Source: Sulfitobacter indolifex (GTDB lineage Bacteria; Pseudomonadota; Alphaproteobacteria; Rhodobacterales; Rhodobacteraceae). From it: 64,000 nucleotides of DNA. The translations under genes were made by a program, and so were the position numbers. How positions within the stretch are numbered: the stretch's first letter is position 1; every line of letters begins with the position of its first letter. Of the stretch, positions 17,295 through 25,921 are shown in pieces. The stretch lies in NCBI RefSeq assembly GCF_022788655.1, contig NZ_CP084951.1, positions 2,418,001 to 2,482,000 on the forward strand. The letters run 5' to 3'. Below the pieces are notes generated by a model. The model worked only from the letters and a program-made list of their open reading frames with translations. It was not told the DNA's origin and made no database searches.

Positions 17295-17953
17295 CCACAA
17301 AAAACCTGCAGCTTCTGACCGCGCCGCTGATCGACAACAATCCGATCACCCTACAGATCTTGGGGATTTGTTCGGCGCTCGCCGTGACCACCTCGATGGC
17401 GACGGCCCTGACCATGAGCCTTGCGCTGACGGCGGTGCTGACCACGGCGAGTGCGGCGATCAGCCTGATCCGCTTTCATCTGCCCGGATCGATCCGCCTT
17501 GTTGTCCAGATCACCATCATCGCCTCCCTCGTGATCATCGCCGATCAGTTCTTGCGCGCCTATGCCTTTGAGATGAGCGAGCGACTGTCGGTCTTTGTCG
17601 GGTTGATCGTGACAAATTGCATCGTCCTTGCCCGGGCCGAGACATTTGCAATGCGCAACCCGGTTTGGCCCAGCATACTGGATGGGGTCGGCAATGGCCT
17701 TGGATACGGCCTTGTGTTGATGATCGTTGCCGCGATCCGCGAAGTATTGGGGGCCGGCACGCTGTTCGGGGCCCAGATCGCGCCGCTGGCCTCGGAGGGG
17801 GGCTGGTTTCAACCGCTCGGCCTGATGCTGCTGGCCCCCAGTGCGTTTTTTATCATCGGGCTTCTGATCTGGGCCATCCGGACTGTCCGCCCGGCGCTGG
17901 TGGAGCCAGACGAGTTTCCCCTCCGCACAGATCCACGCGGGGATCGGTCATGA
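17291..17953 (+). CDS. nqrD: Na+-NQR subunit D (NqrD)
   Basis: 220 residues with six predicted membrane helices. The two half-membrane cysteines that share the 2Fe-2S centre with NqrE are present: C27 in [10 protein letters not shown] and C110 in [12 protein letters not shown]. Other family marks are LIDNNPIT near the start and [28 protein letters not shown]. It starts at an ATGA overlap with nqrC. It lies in the membrane core and relays electrons across the bilayer from NqrF to NqrC. Confidence 0.95.
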   Translation: MTTKNLQLLTAPLIDNNPITLQILGICSALAVTTSMATALTMSLALTAVLTTASAAISLIRFHLPGSIRLVVQITIIASLVIIADQFLRAYAFEMSERLSVFVGLIVTNCIVLARAETFAMRNPVWPSILDGVGNGLGYGLVLMIVAAIREVLGAGTLFGAQIAPLASEGGWFQPLGLMLLAPSAFFIIGLLIWAIRTVRPALVEPDEFPLRTDPRGDRS

Positions 17954-18552
17954 GTGAGCTGTTCCTGAGATCGGTGTTTCAAGAGAACCTCGCGCTGTCG
18001 TTCTTTCTGGGAATTTGCACCTTTCTCGCGGTGTCCAAACGGATTGACACGGCGCTTGGCCTTGGCCTCGCGATGATCGTGGTTCAGGGGCTTACAGTTC
18101 CGGTCAACCACCTGATCTACAACGGGCTTTTGATTGAGGGCGCTTGGGGCTGGGCTGGTTTGCCGACAGTTGATCTGAGCTATCTAAAGCTGATCTGCTT
18201 CATTGGTGTCATCGCCGCCATTGTCCAAATCCTGGAAATGACCCTAGAGCGTTTCGTGCCGCTTCTGCACCGGAGCCTTGGCATATTTTTACCCCTGATT
18301 ACGGTGAATTGTGCCGTTTTGGGCGGCAGCCTGTTCATGGTGGATCGCCGCTACAGCCTGCCTGAAAGCGTTGTCTATGGCTTGGGCAGTGGTATCGGCT
18401 GGGCACTGGCCATTGTTGGGTTCGCGGCGATCCGGGAAAGGCTGCGCTATGCTGATATCCCAGAGGGGCTGCGCGGTCTCGGTATTTCCTTTATCGTCAC
18501 GGGCCTGATGTCGATGGGGTTCTCGGCCTTTGTCGGGGTGGGTCTGCCATGA
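17950..18552 (+). CDS. nqrE: Na+-NQR subunit E (NqrE)
   Basis: 200 residues, six membrane helices in an inverted arrangement relative to NqrD. The cluster cysteines are C23 in GICTFLAVS and C121 in [11 protein letters not shown]. Conserved [33 protein letters not shown] and [21 protein letters not shown] confirm NqrE rather than RnfA. Coupled by ATGA overlaps to nqrD and nqrF. Confidence 0.95.
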   Translation: MSELFLRSVFQENLALSFFLGICTFLAVSKRIDTALGLGLAMIVVQGLTVPVNHLIYNGLLIEGAWGWAGLPTVDLSYLKLICFIGVIAAIVQILEMTLERFVPLLHRSLGIFLPLITVNCAVLGGSLFMVDRRYSLPESVVYGLGSGIGWALAIVGFAAIRERLRYADIPEGLRGLGISFIVTGLMSMGFSAFVGVGLP

Positions 18553-19772
18553 GCGAGGTGGTTCTCGGCAGTGTGGTCTTCGTCGTCATCGTATTGGTGC
18601 TGTGCAGCGTCATCCTGCTGGCGCGGTCTGTTCTGCTGCCCACAGGCCCGGTGACCGTGCGGATCAATGAACGGCAGGACATCACAGCGCGGGCCGGAGA
18701 CCGGCTGCTGACAGCCTTGTCAGACAGCGGGATTTCGGTGCCCTCGGCCTGTGGTGGAGCGGGCACCTGCGGGCAGTGCCGGATGGTCATCGGCGAAAAC
18801 CGCAGCCCGGCTCTGCCGACTGAGGCCGCGCTGCTCTCGCGGGTTGAACTTGCCTCCGGGCTGCGCTTGGCTTGCCAGACGACGCTGCGCAGCAACATCA
18901 GCGTGACCCTGCCCGAAAGCTTGCTGACCGCGCAGACGTGGGAATGCACAGTCGTCTCAACCCGCACAATCGCCCCCATCATTCGCGAGATCGTGCTGGC
19001 CCCGTCCAGCGACACGGCGTTCACATTTGAGCCGGGTGCCTTTGTGCAGATCGAGGCACCGACATATGATCTGACTTTTGCGGACTATGACATCGCCCCC
19101 GCGCATCGCAGCGCTTGGGATCAGCAAGGCCTTGATGCACTGCGGGCGCAGTCCAAGAGCAGCGTGTCGCGCGCCTATTCCATTGCGAACAATGCATTGG
19201 CTGATGCGGGGCGGATCGTTCTTTTGGTCCGGCTGGCACTGCCGCCGCCACAGAACCCGGACGCCCCTCCGGGTGTGGTGTCGTCGTGGCTTTTTGGTCT
19301 GCGTAAGGGTGATCCGGTCAGCGTCACCGGCCCCTTCAGCAGCTTTGCGGCGCGGACCACCGAGCGTGAGATGGTCTTTATCGGCGGGGGTGTCGGAATG
19401 GCGCCGTTGCGCGCGATCATCTCGGACCAACTGGAGCGCAGGAACACAGGTCGGAAAATGAGCTATTGGTACGGCGCGCGCAGCCGCGTGGACTTGTTCT
19501 ATGACAAAGAGTTCGAGAGGCTTCAGGCGAAATACCCCAACTTTCGCTGGACCGTCGCCCTTTCCGATCCCGCGCCAGAGGACAACTGGCAAGGCGAAAC
19601 CGGATTTATTCATGAAGTTGCCCTGCGCACAGCGTTGGCGGCCCATCCGGCGCCCCATGACTGCGAGTATTACCTTTGCGGGCCGCCGATGATGATCAAG
19701 GCGGTCCGCGCCATGCTTGATGATTTGGGGGTCGGCCCGGACCATATTTTTAACGATGATTTTGGAGGATAG
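18549..19772 (+). CDS. nqrF: Na+-NQR subunit F (NqrF), NADH dehydrogenase subunit
   Basis: 407 residues: an N-terminal membrane helix (about 5-30), a 2Fe-2S plant-type ferredoxin domain with C68, C74, C77 and C109, then FAD-binding (RAYSIANNA) and NADH-binding ([25 protein letters not shown]) domains, ending in the conserved FNDDFGG. It is the electron input module, oxidising cytoplasmic NADH. Length is normal for NqrF. It overlaps nqrE by 4 bases and is followed directly by apbE. Confidence 0.95.
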   Translation: MSEVVLGSVVFVVIVLVLCSVILLARSVLLPTGPVTVRINERQDITARAGDRLLTALSDSGISVPSACGGAGTCGQCRMVIGENRSPALPTEAALLSRVELASGLRLACQTTLRSNISVTLPESLLTAQTWECTVVSTRTIAPIIREIVLAPSSDTAFTFEPGAFVQIEAPTYDLTFADYDIAPAHRSAWDQQGLDALRAQSKSSVSRAYSIANNALADAGRIVLLVRLALPPPQNPDAPPGVVSSWLFGLRKGDPVSVTGPFSSFAARTTEREMVFIGGGVGMAPLRAIISDQLERRNTGRKMSYWYGARSRVDLFYDKEFERLQAKYPNFRWTVALSDPAPEDNWQGETGFIHEVALRTALAAHPAPHDCEYYLCGPPMMIKAVRAMLDDLGVGPDHIFNDDFGG

Positions 19773-19775
19773 GTG

Positions 19776-20750
19776 ATGCGGTTCTCTCGACGTGGTTTTC
19801 TGGGGGGCAGCGGCGCCATGCTTGTCGCAACGGCGCTTCCGGCGGCGGGGTCTGACCTGTTGCAGATCGAAGGTCCGGCCTTTGGCGCAGGTTGGCGGGT
19901 GCGGGTGGGAAGCGGAGCCGACGCAGCCGCTGTTGTCCGGGTGATCACTGGCGTCATCGCATCAGTTGACGCGGCGATGTCACCCTTTCGAGCGGGGTCT
20001 GAGATTTCAGTGTTCAACCGTGCAGAGACCTTGGACTGGCAGCCGCTTTCGTTCCAGACCCTCACAACCATCGCCGAGGCACAGCGTATTGCCGACCAAA
20101 CCCAAGGCGCTTTTGATCCGACCCTTGGCGGTCTAGTGGGCCGATATGGTTTCGGCCCGATCACGGCGGGGCCGGAAGGCGCGTTTCGTGACCTCACGGT
20201 GGGGGCCGGTGGCGCGCGAAAGGCCCATCCACGGCAAACGTTAGACCTGTGCGGCATTGCCAAGGGCCACGCGCTCGACCGGTGTGTCGCCGCTTTAGAG
20301 ACACTCGGGCTTCGTAGGTTCTTTCTGGAACTAGGCGGCGAAGTTGCGGCACGCGGGTTGAAGCCTGATGGCACTGTCTGGCGTGCGGCGGTCGAACGCC
20401 CCCTGCCCGGACAGGTGGCACCGCAATGCGTGGTGGGGCTGACAAATGAAGCGCTGGCAACCTCGGGCGATTTGATAAACAGCTACGCCCTCGCCGGGCA
20501 CCGCTATAACCACATCATCAATCCGCAGCTGTTGGCGCCCTCGGACACGGCGCTGGCGTCGGTTTCGGTCTTTGCGGCGCGGGCCATAACGGCGGATGCG
20601 CTGGCCACTGCGCTTTTCGCGATGGGGTCGGAACAGGGACCGGCCTTTGCACAGGCCGCCGGGCTCGATGCCCTGTTCCTGTCGCGCGACGGGCCGCGAC
20701 TGCGTCAAGACATAACAGGCCGGTTCGCGGACTGGATCATCTGGGGGTAA
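19776..20750 (+). CDS. apbE: FAD:protein FMN transferase (ApbE)
   Basis: About 324 residues. The N-terminus has a Tat-type signal, SRRGFLGG, followed by a hydrophobic stretch, so the enzyme is exported folded, as ApbE is. Family marks are DAAMSPFRAGSEIS, FDPTLGGLVGRYGF, LDLCGIAKGHALDR, FFLELGGEVAARG, SGDLINSYALAGHRYNHIINP and ITADALATALFAMG. It attaches FMN to threonine of NqrC, and normally NqrB, using FAD and Mg2+. GGAGG at 19764 suits the ATG at 19776; a GTG three bases earlier is possible. Confidence 0.93.
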   Translation: MRFSRRGFLGGSGAMLVATALPAAGSDLLQIEGPAFGAGWRVRVGSGADAAAVVRVITGVIASVDAAMSPFRAGSEISVFNRAETLDWQPLSFQTLTTIAEAQRIADQTQGAFDPTLGGLVGRYGFGPITAGPEGAFRDLTVGAGGARKAHPRQTLDLCGIAKGHALDRCVAALETLGLRRFFLELGGEVAARGLKPDGTVWRAAVERPLPGQVAPQCVVGLTNEALATSGDLINSYALAGHRYNHIINPQLLAPSDTALASVSVFAARAITADALATALFAMGSEQGPAFAQAAGLDALFLSRDGPRLRQDITGRFADWIIWG

Positions 20751-20757
20751 GACAGCG

Positions 20758-20931
20758 ATGATGGCATTCTTAATCACATTCGGATTGTTCTTATGCGCCT
20801 TTGCCGGGCTTGGGCTCGGAGCCCTCTTCGGCCGTGCGCCGATCAAAGGCTCATGCGGCGGGTTGTCCTGCATTCCGGGCGCAGACTGCGCCGCCTGCCC
20901 CAAACACGGCGCCAAAGGAGATCAGACATGA
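20758..20931 (+). CDS. nqrM: Na+-NQR maturation protein NqrM
   Basis: 57 residues, easily missed because it is short. It has an N-terminal membrane helix (MAFLITFGLFLCAFAGLGLGALFG), then RAPIKGSCGGL and a cysteine-rich tail with four cysteines (CGGLSC, DCAAC). This is the NqrM/DUF539 pattern; NqrM is needed to assemble the iron site between NqrD and NqrE. It starts 7 bases after apbE and its stop overlaps the next start (ATGA), so it is within the nqr operon as in Vibrio. Confidence 0.9.
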   Translation: MMAFLITFGLFLCAFAGLGLGALFGRAPIKGSCGGLSCIPGADCAACPKHGAKGDQT

Positions 20932-21329
20932 CCGAGCGACCTTGTATCGCCGATTACATGGCCGTTGATTTGGTCCTGTTCAGACCGGAATTCGAAATCC
21001 TGCATGCCATGAATGCAATGCTGGAAAAACGACTCTCCGGCGCGCCCGTCGTTGATAACGAAGGTCGGCTCGTCGGGGTGCTGTCAAAAAAGGATTGCCT
21101 GCGCGCCGCGTTGAATGGGGCCTACTATCAAGAATGGGGCGGTCAGGTCGCAGCCTACATGAGCGCACATCCCGAGACTTTGGATGCGGACCTTGATCTC
21201 GTAACCGCTGCCGAGTGGTTCCTGCACAGCGACTATCGCCGGTTTCCTGTGCTTCGTGGTGGTAACCTTGTTGGACAGATCAGCCGTGCTGATATTCTGC
21301 GTGCGTTGCTGGACAACTGGTCCGCCTGA
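20928..21329 (+). CDS. CBS-pair domain protein
   Basis: 133 residues consisting of two CBS motifs and little else: LVLFRPEFEILHAMNAMLEKRLSGAPVVDNEGRLVGVLSKKDC and LDLVTAAEWFLHSDYRRFPVLRGGNLVGQISRADILRAL. CBS pairs bind AMP, ATP or related nucleotides. It is the last gene of the nqr operon, joined to nqrM by an ATGA overlap. An energy-charge sensor acting on the Na+-NQR or a neighbour is a reasonable guess, but no partner can be read from the sequence. Confidence 0.88.
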   Translation: MTERPCIADYMAVDLVLFRPEFEILHAMNAMLEKRLSGAPVVDNEGRLVGVLSKKDCLRAALNGAYYQEWGGQVAAYMSAHPETLDADLDLVTAAEWFLHSDYRRFPVLRGGNLVGQISRADILRALLDNWSA

Positions 21330-21348
21330 ACACGGGCTGTGCAACGAC

Positions 21349-22743
21349 TCAAATATCAACAACCTCATGCAGTTCTGGGCAGCGCACTGGAAGCCCTTTG
21401 CTTTCCAATTCCTGCCGCAGACCTTCCATACCGCCGTCTCTTTCACCATGCACCAGAAAGGTCATCCGAGGCTTGCCGGTCGTCCCTAGCCAATCCAGCA
21501 GTTCCTGTTGATCCGCATGCGCTGAGAAACCATTAATTGTGTAGATCTTGGCATTGACGGGCATGTCCTTACCTTGAAGGCGAACGGACTTGGCCCCGTC
21601 GATGATGTCACGCGCCAAGGTGCCAAGCGCGGCGAAGCCGACAAATACAATGCTGCATTCTTTGCGCCAGATATTCTGCTTCATGTGGTGTCGCACCCTG
21701 CCCCCGGTACACATGCCTGATCCTGCCATGATGATGGCGCCCCCCCTGACCCTGTTGATCAATATGGAATCGACAACGTCGCGGGTGAGGCGCAAACCGG
21801 GGAGCACAAAGGGATCGGCCCCCCTGCTCATCCCGCGGCGAAGGTGGTCGCGAAACCCCTCAGGATGGGCGCGAAATATTTCGGTCGCGGAAATCGCCAT
21901 CGGACTGTCGAGAAAGACAGGCGTGTTCGCAGCAAACACATCTTCGTCGATGCCCTTCGCCAGATAAAATAGAACCTCTTGCGTGCGTTCCAAAGCGAAT
22001 GTGGGGATGATCACATTGCCCCCCCGCGAGAGGGTTTCGCGCACGGCTTCAAGAAGCTCCTTGATCGAGCCGTCAAGCGGGCGGTGCTGACGGTCGCCAT
22101 AAGTGCTTTCGACCACAACGTAATCAGCCGTCGGCGGCGGTGTCGGATCAGGGAGAAGCTGATGCCCGCGATTGCCGATGTCGCCTGAGAAAACGATGCG
22201 CCGGCTCTTCCCCTCATCCACCGCGTCAATAACAACAGATGCAGCACCCAGGATATGACCCGCATTGATAAAGCGGGCATCGACACCTTTGCTGATCTTG
22301 AACGGCTCCTCATAGGCCAAGACGCGGCCAAAGCGCTTCAGCGCGGCGAGGACATCTGGAATGGTGTATAAAGGTGTGATCGGGGATTTTCCCTGCCGCC
22401 GTCGCTGTCGGGTGGCACGGGCTGCGTCCTCTTCCTGAATCTTGGCGGAATCCATCATGATCAATTCGGCCAAATCGCGGGTCGGCGCGGTGCAGATAAT
22501 TTCGCCCTTAAACCCGCGTTTCACCAACAGCGGGATGCGTCCGCAGTGGTCCAGATGCGCGTGGGTCAGAAGAAGGACATCAATCTCGGAAGGCTCAAAA
22601 CCAAAAGCCCCTGCGTTTTCCTCATCCGTATGCTGTCGGCCCTGAAACATGCCGCAATCGATCAAGATACGCAGACCGGCACACTGCAAAAGATGACAGG
22701 ATCCGGTGACGTTTTGCGCCGCTCCGTGAAAAGAAAGTTTCAT
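21349..22743 (-). CDS. MBL-fold metallo-hydrolase with beta-CASP and RNA-specificity domain
   Basis: 464 residues. The metallo-beta-lactamase core has HAHLDHCG (HxHxDH; about residues 60-67), GHILGAASVV and SGDIG. The beta-CASP insert follows, and the C-terminal part has GGRVRHHMK and FSAHADQQELLDWL. This is the YSH1/CPSF-73-like family of zinc-dependent RNA exo/endonucleases found in bacteria. It converges on the nqr operon with a 19-base gap. The target RNA is unknown; bacterial members near usp and Fnr genes are common in low-oxygen clusters, which fits the context. Confidence 0.9.
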   Translation of the reverse strand: MKLSFHGAAQNVTGSCHLLQCAGLRILIDCGMFQGRQHTDEENAGAFGFEPSEIDVLLLTHAHLDHCGRIPLLVKRGFKGEIICTAPTRDLAELIMMDSAKIQEEDAARATRQRRRQGKSPITPLYTIPDVLAALKRFGRVLAYEEPFKISKGVDARFINAGHILGAASVVIDAVDEGKSRRIVFSGDIGNRGHQLLPDPTPPPTADYVVVESTYGDRQHRPLDGSIKELLEAVRETLSRGGNVIIPTFALERTQEVLFYLAKGIDEDVFAANTPVFLDSPMAISATEIFRAHPEGFRDHLRRGMSRGADPFVLPGLRLTRDVVDSILINRVRGGAIIMAGSGMCTGGRVRHHMKQNIWRKECSIVFVGFAALGTLARDIIDGAKSVRLQGKDMPVNAKIYTINGFSAHADQQELLDWLGTTGKPRMTFLVHGERDGGMEGLRQELESKGLPVRCPELHEVVDI

Positions 22744-23069
22744 TCGGTCAAATCCTCATTGCAGGTCCGTAATGGTTCGAGCGAGGCGTCGCATTCCGCC
22801 CTACTGGCTTTCTTTCTTCGAAAGATTGCGTAGCCCAGCGAGGGTTAGGACGAATTCTCTCTCTGGCTGTCGCAGCATCACAAGGACCGAGACATCCAAT
22901 CTCCTCTTAAAGCGCACCGAGATCATTGATCCGAACCTAACCGAGACTGAAAATGAGGTTGGCCGGGGAAGGACCGCTTAAACTGAAACTGCTGAGTTTC
23001 AGTGCCATTGATTGGCGTCTGCATGCGCTGCCCATATCGGCAAGTTCGACTGACCTCCTTTCGCGTAAA
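22744..23069. other. Intergenic stretch with a perfect 9-bp hairpin
   Basis: No gene is seen. ACTGAAACT (22982-22990) and AGTTTCAGT (22995-23003) form a perfect stem with a GCTG loop. It lies downstream of the DUF302 gene on the minus strand and may end that transcript, though only a short TTT follows. The rest should contain the promoter of the MBL gene; no FNR-type site is seen. Confidence 0.5.
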
Positions 23070-23501
23070 TCAATTCCCAATGGCGTCTTTGACGATACCG
23101 TCCAATAGGGTTTGGACTTCCTGCATGGCGCCTTCGGGGTAATTGCGGAAACCGACGATCACCTCGTCGCCCTGATCGGCAACGAATATCCCATAGGGGC
23201 AATAGCCGATGTTCATGGGGTCAGCCTCCATCACCTTACGGGAGGTCACAGCTGAGCAGAAAATAAACACATCTGCTGCGTCGAAAAGCTTGACGTCACT
23301 TCCCACGTCCGCACCCGTTCGGGCGAGCATGTCCCCTACATGGCTGACATAATCGACAACGAGCCCACGGTCGACTATCGCGCTTTCGACAGCAAACGTG
23401 ACATCTTCAAAGCTGTCATCGACAGAATAAGTCGTCATGCCTTGGGAAAAGGCCTGTGAGGCTGCGGTTATGGCGACAAGTATTACTGCAAGGCGTTTCA
23501 T
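23070..23501 (-). CDS. Exported DUF302-family protein
   Basis: 143 residues with a signal peptide (MKRLAVILVAITAASQAFSQG) and a DUF302 domain: TTYSVDDSFEDVTFAVESAIVDRGL, DVFIFCSA, then GYCPYGIFVADQGDEVIVGFRNYP. Members form dimers of unknown biochemical role and are often found beside cytochromes and sulphur or denitrification genes. GGGAGGATC upstream of the ATG at 23501 is a good ribosome site. A longer frame to 23585 would run through the FNR box. The box is 58 bases upstream. Confidence 0.85.
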   Translation of the reverse strand: MKRLAVILVAITAASQAFSQGMTTYSVDDSFEDVTFAVESAIVDRGLVVDYVSHVGDMLARTGADVGSDVKLFDAADVFIFCSAVTSRKVMEADPMNIGYCPYGIFVADQGDEVIVGFRNYPEGAMQEVQTLLDGIVKDAIGN

Positions 23502-23558
23502 CGTGATCCTCCCGTTAAAGCTAAATGAAATATTGCCGCACGAACCCCCGGCGTTGCA

Positions 23559-23572
23559 TTGATATGCATCAA
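23559..23572. promoter_or_regulatory. FNR/FixK box upstream of the DUF302 gene
   Basis: TTGAT-ATGC-ATCAA, perfect half-sites, 58 bases before the ATG at 23501. Identical to the site at 3563, and at a similar distance from its gene. Confidence 0.78.
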
Positions 23573-23635
23573 ACTGAGGGCGCAACTGCGGCTTCGGTCG
23601 TGGCAGTCTCGAACCCGTCGCTCATCAAACACCGT

Positions 23636-24049
23636 TCAAGGAACGTAGCTGGTGGACGCTGGATCTTGTAAGCTTAACAGAAATTCGACGATGTTGATCA
23701 ATTTTGCTGGCACCAAAGTATTTGCGCCATTCCCGGTATCAAATTCGACCATCTCGTTATCCAAAAGATTCTCGAAAACAGGCATATCTTCGCGCGGGAG
23801 AGTATTTCGAGAATAGCCATCGATGACCGACATGATTTCAAGCATCGGCCAAACCCCATCGCGACGCGCGGCGATCTCGGTCAGGTTTGCGGGTTTCGTG
23901 GCCAACCCCGCCGCTAAAGGGCCATCCCCCCGCCCCGCGGTGCCGTGGCAAGCCACACAGTTCTCCATAAAAAGAGCTTCCCCAGCGCTTTGGGCCTCCA
24001 CAGTTGTCCCAATGAGGAGAAGCGGGAGCAATGCGAGAAAGTGTTTCAT
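23636..24049 (-). CDS. Small periplasmic class I cytochrome c
   Basis: 137 residues: signal peptide (MKHFLALLPLLLIGTTVEAQS), one CVACHG haem site, GRGDGPLAAGLATKPANLTEIAARRDGVWP, and a methionine-rich middle (MLEIMSVIDG, REDMPVFE) that can give the distal ligand. It is a paralogue of the cytochrome at 4646, with the same domain plan and length. ATG at 24049 is chosen because the signal peptide starts there. It lies between the DUF302 and phasin genes, all on the minus strand, and may share the upstream FNR-like site at 24539. Confidence 0.87.
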   Translation of the reverse strand: MKHFLALLPLLLIGTTVEAQSAGEALFMENCVACHGTAGRGDGPLAAGLATKPANLTEIAARRDGVWPMLEIMSVIDGYSRNTLPREDMPVFENLLDNEMVEFDTGNGANTLVPAKLINIVEFLLSLQDPASTSYVP

Positions 24050-24093
24050 ATGTGACCTGCTTTTACTGACGTCCAATTGTGGGTGAGCCATGC

Positions 24094-24447
24094 TTAAAGC
24101 GGAATATCGTCATAGCGACGGGCATGACCAGTTCGCGCATCGCCGGCTGTGTTGATCGTTGTAGTCGAGATCATCTTGTAAAGACGGGTGAATTCTTCCG
24201 CATATTGGGCCAAGGCTATCTCGTAGAACTCCGCTTGGACCTGCAACAATTCGCCAGGGCTTTTGCAGGCGAGCATGGCGCTTTGAGCGTTCATATTCTC
24301 TTGCAGCCGATCGTTCACGAAGCGCGTGCTCTCGGAAATGATGTCGAGCCAGCCCTTAGAGGCGACCGGGTTCGTCGCCATCATGGCGACGGTGATCGCG
24401 GGAAGGTCAATGTTGGCAATCGTGGACGCCTTATCGTTTACTTTCAT
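24094..24447 (-). CDS. Phasin-family protein
   Basis: 117 residues, almost all helical and without signal peptide or membrane segment. The pattern WLDIISESTRFVNDRLQENMNAQSAMLACKSPGELLQVQAEFYEIALAQYAEEFTRLYKM is the phasin_2 domain: proteins that coat polyhydroxyalkanoate granules and sometimes act as stress chaperones. ATG at 24447 has a GGGGGG ribosome site. An FNR-like site lies 92 bases upstream at 24539. No PHA synthase is nearby. Confidence 0.85.
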   Translation of the reverse strand: MKVNDKASTIANIDLPAITVAMMATNPVASKGWLDIISESTRFVNDRLQENMNAQSAMLACKSPGELLQVQAEFYEIALAQYAEEFTRLYKMISTTTINTAGDARTGHARRYDDIPL

Positions 24448-24538
24448 CGTACATACCCCCCTTATCTGCGCGGCGATTCTGCTGCTCCGAAACTGCTCAG
24501 CGACCAACCATAGCTTAACCCACGTTCAACCGACCGCA

Positions 24539-24552
24539 TTGATCTAGATCAT
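24539..24552. promoter_or_regulatory. FNR/FixK-like box upstream of the phasin gene
   Basis: TTGAT-CTAG-ATCAT, one mismatch from the palindrome, 92 bases before the phasin ATG at 24447. It lies between the gene and the broken cytochrome remnant. Confidence 0.6.
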
Positions 24553-24587
24553 TCTGGCGGAGGGTAAGGTCTGTAAAATTGCGGTGC

Positions 24588-24752
24588 TCAATGTCGGGTA
24601 CGACGGTGATACCGGGCAGTGATGCACAGTACCTCGACCGGCGGCCAAAGGCCGTAGCGCCGCGCTGCGCTGCGGATTGGGTCAAATCCGCTGGCTTGAC
24701 TTTCAAGCTTGGCCGCCAAAGGCCCTTCCCACGACCCGTGACAAAGAAGCAT
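24588..24752 (-). pseudogene. Frameshifted cytochrome c remnant
   Basis: Reading the minus strand, pieces in different frames match the cytochrome at 23636 in order. Frame one gives MLLCHGSWEGPLAAKL (compare CHGTAGRGDGPLAAGL). A second frame gives KVKPADLTQSAAQR (compare TKPANLTEIAARR). The first frame then resumes with RYGLWPPVEVLCI (compare RDGVWPMLEIMSV) and stops at 24588-24590. The signal peptide and first haem cysteine are gone. It is a decayed third copy of the small cytochrome. Confidence 0.7.
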
Positions 24753-25065
24753 ATCCTATTAGCGGACCATCGATTTGATTTTCATTAATCTGAGGTCAGA
24801 CTGAAAGTCTATTTGCTGACACCCCCTTAGGGCGTCCCTCCGAAGTCCAATATGGACTGCGCAGCCTATCTATTTTTGATCGAGCGCATCAGCAAACTAC
24901 GTGGATGTGATCTGTTCAAAATGAGGGACGTCGACGTCATGACAGCTGATCCAGGAATCGGGACTGTGGACCAGTATGGGCACGCATCTGTGCACCAGTT
25001 TGTGCACGTCCACGGGTGGCTCCGACTCAGGTCGGGGCCCTGCGAATAAAATCAACCACTTAGGG
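24753..25065. other. Intergenic stretch left of the integrated element
   Basis: No gene can be supported. A 65-codon open frame on the plus strand (24852-25049) shows no recognisable domain or ribosome site. The repeated GTGCAC words near 24990-25010 are short. Confidence 0.4.
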
Positions 25066-25089
25066 GAAATTGGCTCCGGCGGTAGGGAT
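25066..25089. repeat. attL: displaced copy of the tRNA-Asn 3' end
   Basis: These 24 bases (GAAATTGGCTCCGG... ending GTAGGGAT) are identical to 31674-31697, which covers the 3' end of tRNA-Asn and a few bases beyond. The copy marks the far end of an element integrated at that tRNA. Confidence 0.85.
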
Positions 25090-25146
25090 ACAGGACTATA
25101 ATAGATGCATATAGAACATATACTTAGTCGAAAAGTCCCATTTCTT

Positions 25147-25177
25147 GTGTACCGGATTTTTCGTTTTTTGTGTACCG
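25147..25177. repeat. GTGTACCG repeats, left arm
   Basis: GTGTACCG occurs at 25147-25154 and 25170-25177 in the same orientation, 23 bases apart. The same word occurs twice near the right end (31591, 31602). Placement inside both ends suggests arm-type sites for the integrase or an excisionase. Confidence 0.5.
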
Positions 25178-25435
25178 TATTTGGCAGATGTTCTCTGGAC
25201 TGCAACATTCGAAAGCAAAATGCTGAAGCCCTGAAACTTCCTGGCACCATCATCTAAAAACTCTCTAGGAACCTGCAATCCTTAGGGCCCAAGTTTACTA
25301 GTACAAACAGCCTCTTGTGAGATCACCCTGCTTAGCGGGACAACAATGGCAAGATGTAGCAGCATGGAATAGCTCCGGAGCAGCACTTGCCCGCTCCCCA
25401 TAGTCATGTCAGCTTGTACAGAAGAGGAGCGTTTG

Positions 25436-25921
25436 ATGGCTAAGTGTGCAGAGTGTGGAACCAACTTGGGAGCGTTCAGCACCTACGGCCCCGGCGGGAC
25501 ACTTTGCAAGTCCTGCAACAAAACTAGGTTGGGCGGCAAAGAAAAAGCTCAAACAAAGCAAGCCCTGAACGAACAGATAGAAGCCGTACTTCTAACTACA
25601 GAGACAGCCCCCAACCTGAACATTACAGACCGCATTGAAATTGTAACGGCTGAGTGTGCCTTTGGGATGAATATGTTCAAAGATCTGTTTGCTAGCATTA
25701 GAGACATTGTAGGCGGGCGTTCTGAGGCAGTTCAGAAAACATTGAGAGATAGCAGGCGCACTGCCCTATATGAGCTTAAGAAGGAGGCTCACAAAGTCGG
25801 GGCAAATGCTGTTGTAGGGGTAGATTTAGATTACGTAGAGCTCAGCGGAGCGGGTAATATGGTGTTACTGGTAGCGTCTGGCACCGCTGTGATATTTGAA
25901 AGTAAGGAAGCTACATTATGA
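25436..25921 (+). CDS. Zinc-ribbon plus YbjQ-like (DUF74) protein
   Basis: 161 residues. The N-terminus has a four-cysteine zinc ribbon: CAECG at about 4-8 and CKSC at about 24-27. After a linker, the rest matches the YbjQ/heavy-metal-binding fold: [45 protein letters not shown], then [15 protein letters not shown] and [11 protein letters not shown]. The family is a pentameric ring of unknown role. GAGGAG before the ATG at 25436 sets the start. It overlaps the next start by 4 bases (ATGA), so the two are coupled. It is element cargo. Confidence 0.82.
   Translation: MAKCAECGTNLGAFSTYGPGGTLCKSCNKTRLGGKEKAQTKQALNEQIEAVLLTTETAPNLNITDRIEIVTAECAFGMNMFKDLFASIRDIVGGRSEAVQKTLRDSRRTALYELKKEAHKVGANAVVGVDLDYVELSGAGNMVLLVASGTAVIFESKEATL

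Noticed and set aside
24852..25049. 65-codon plus-strand frame near the left end of the element
   Set aside because: No ribosome site, no domain, and it lies in non-coding flank.
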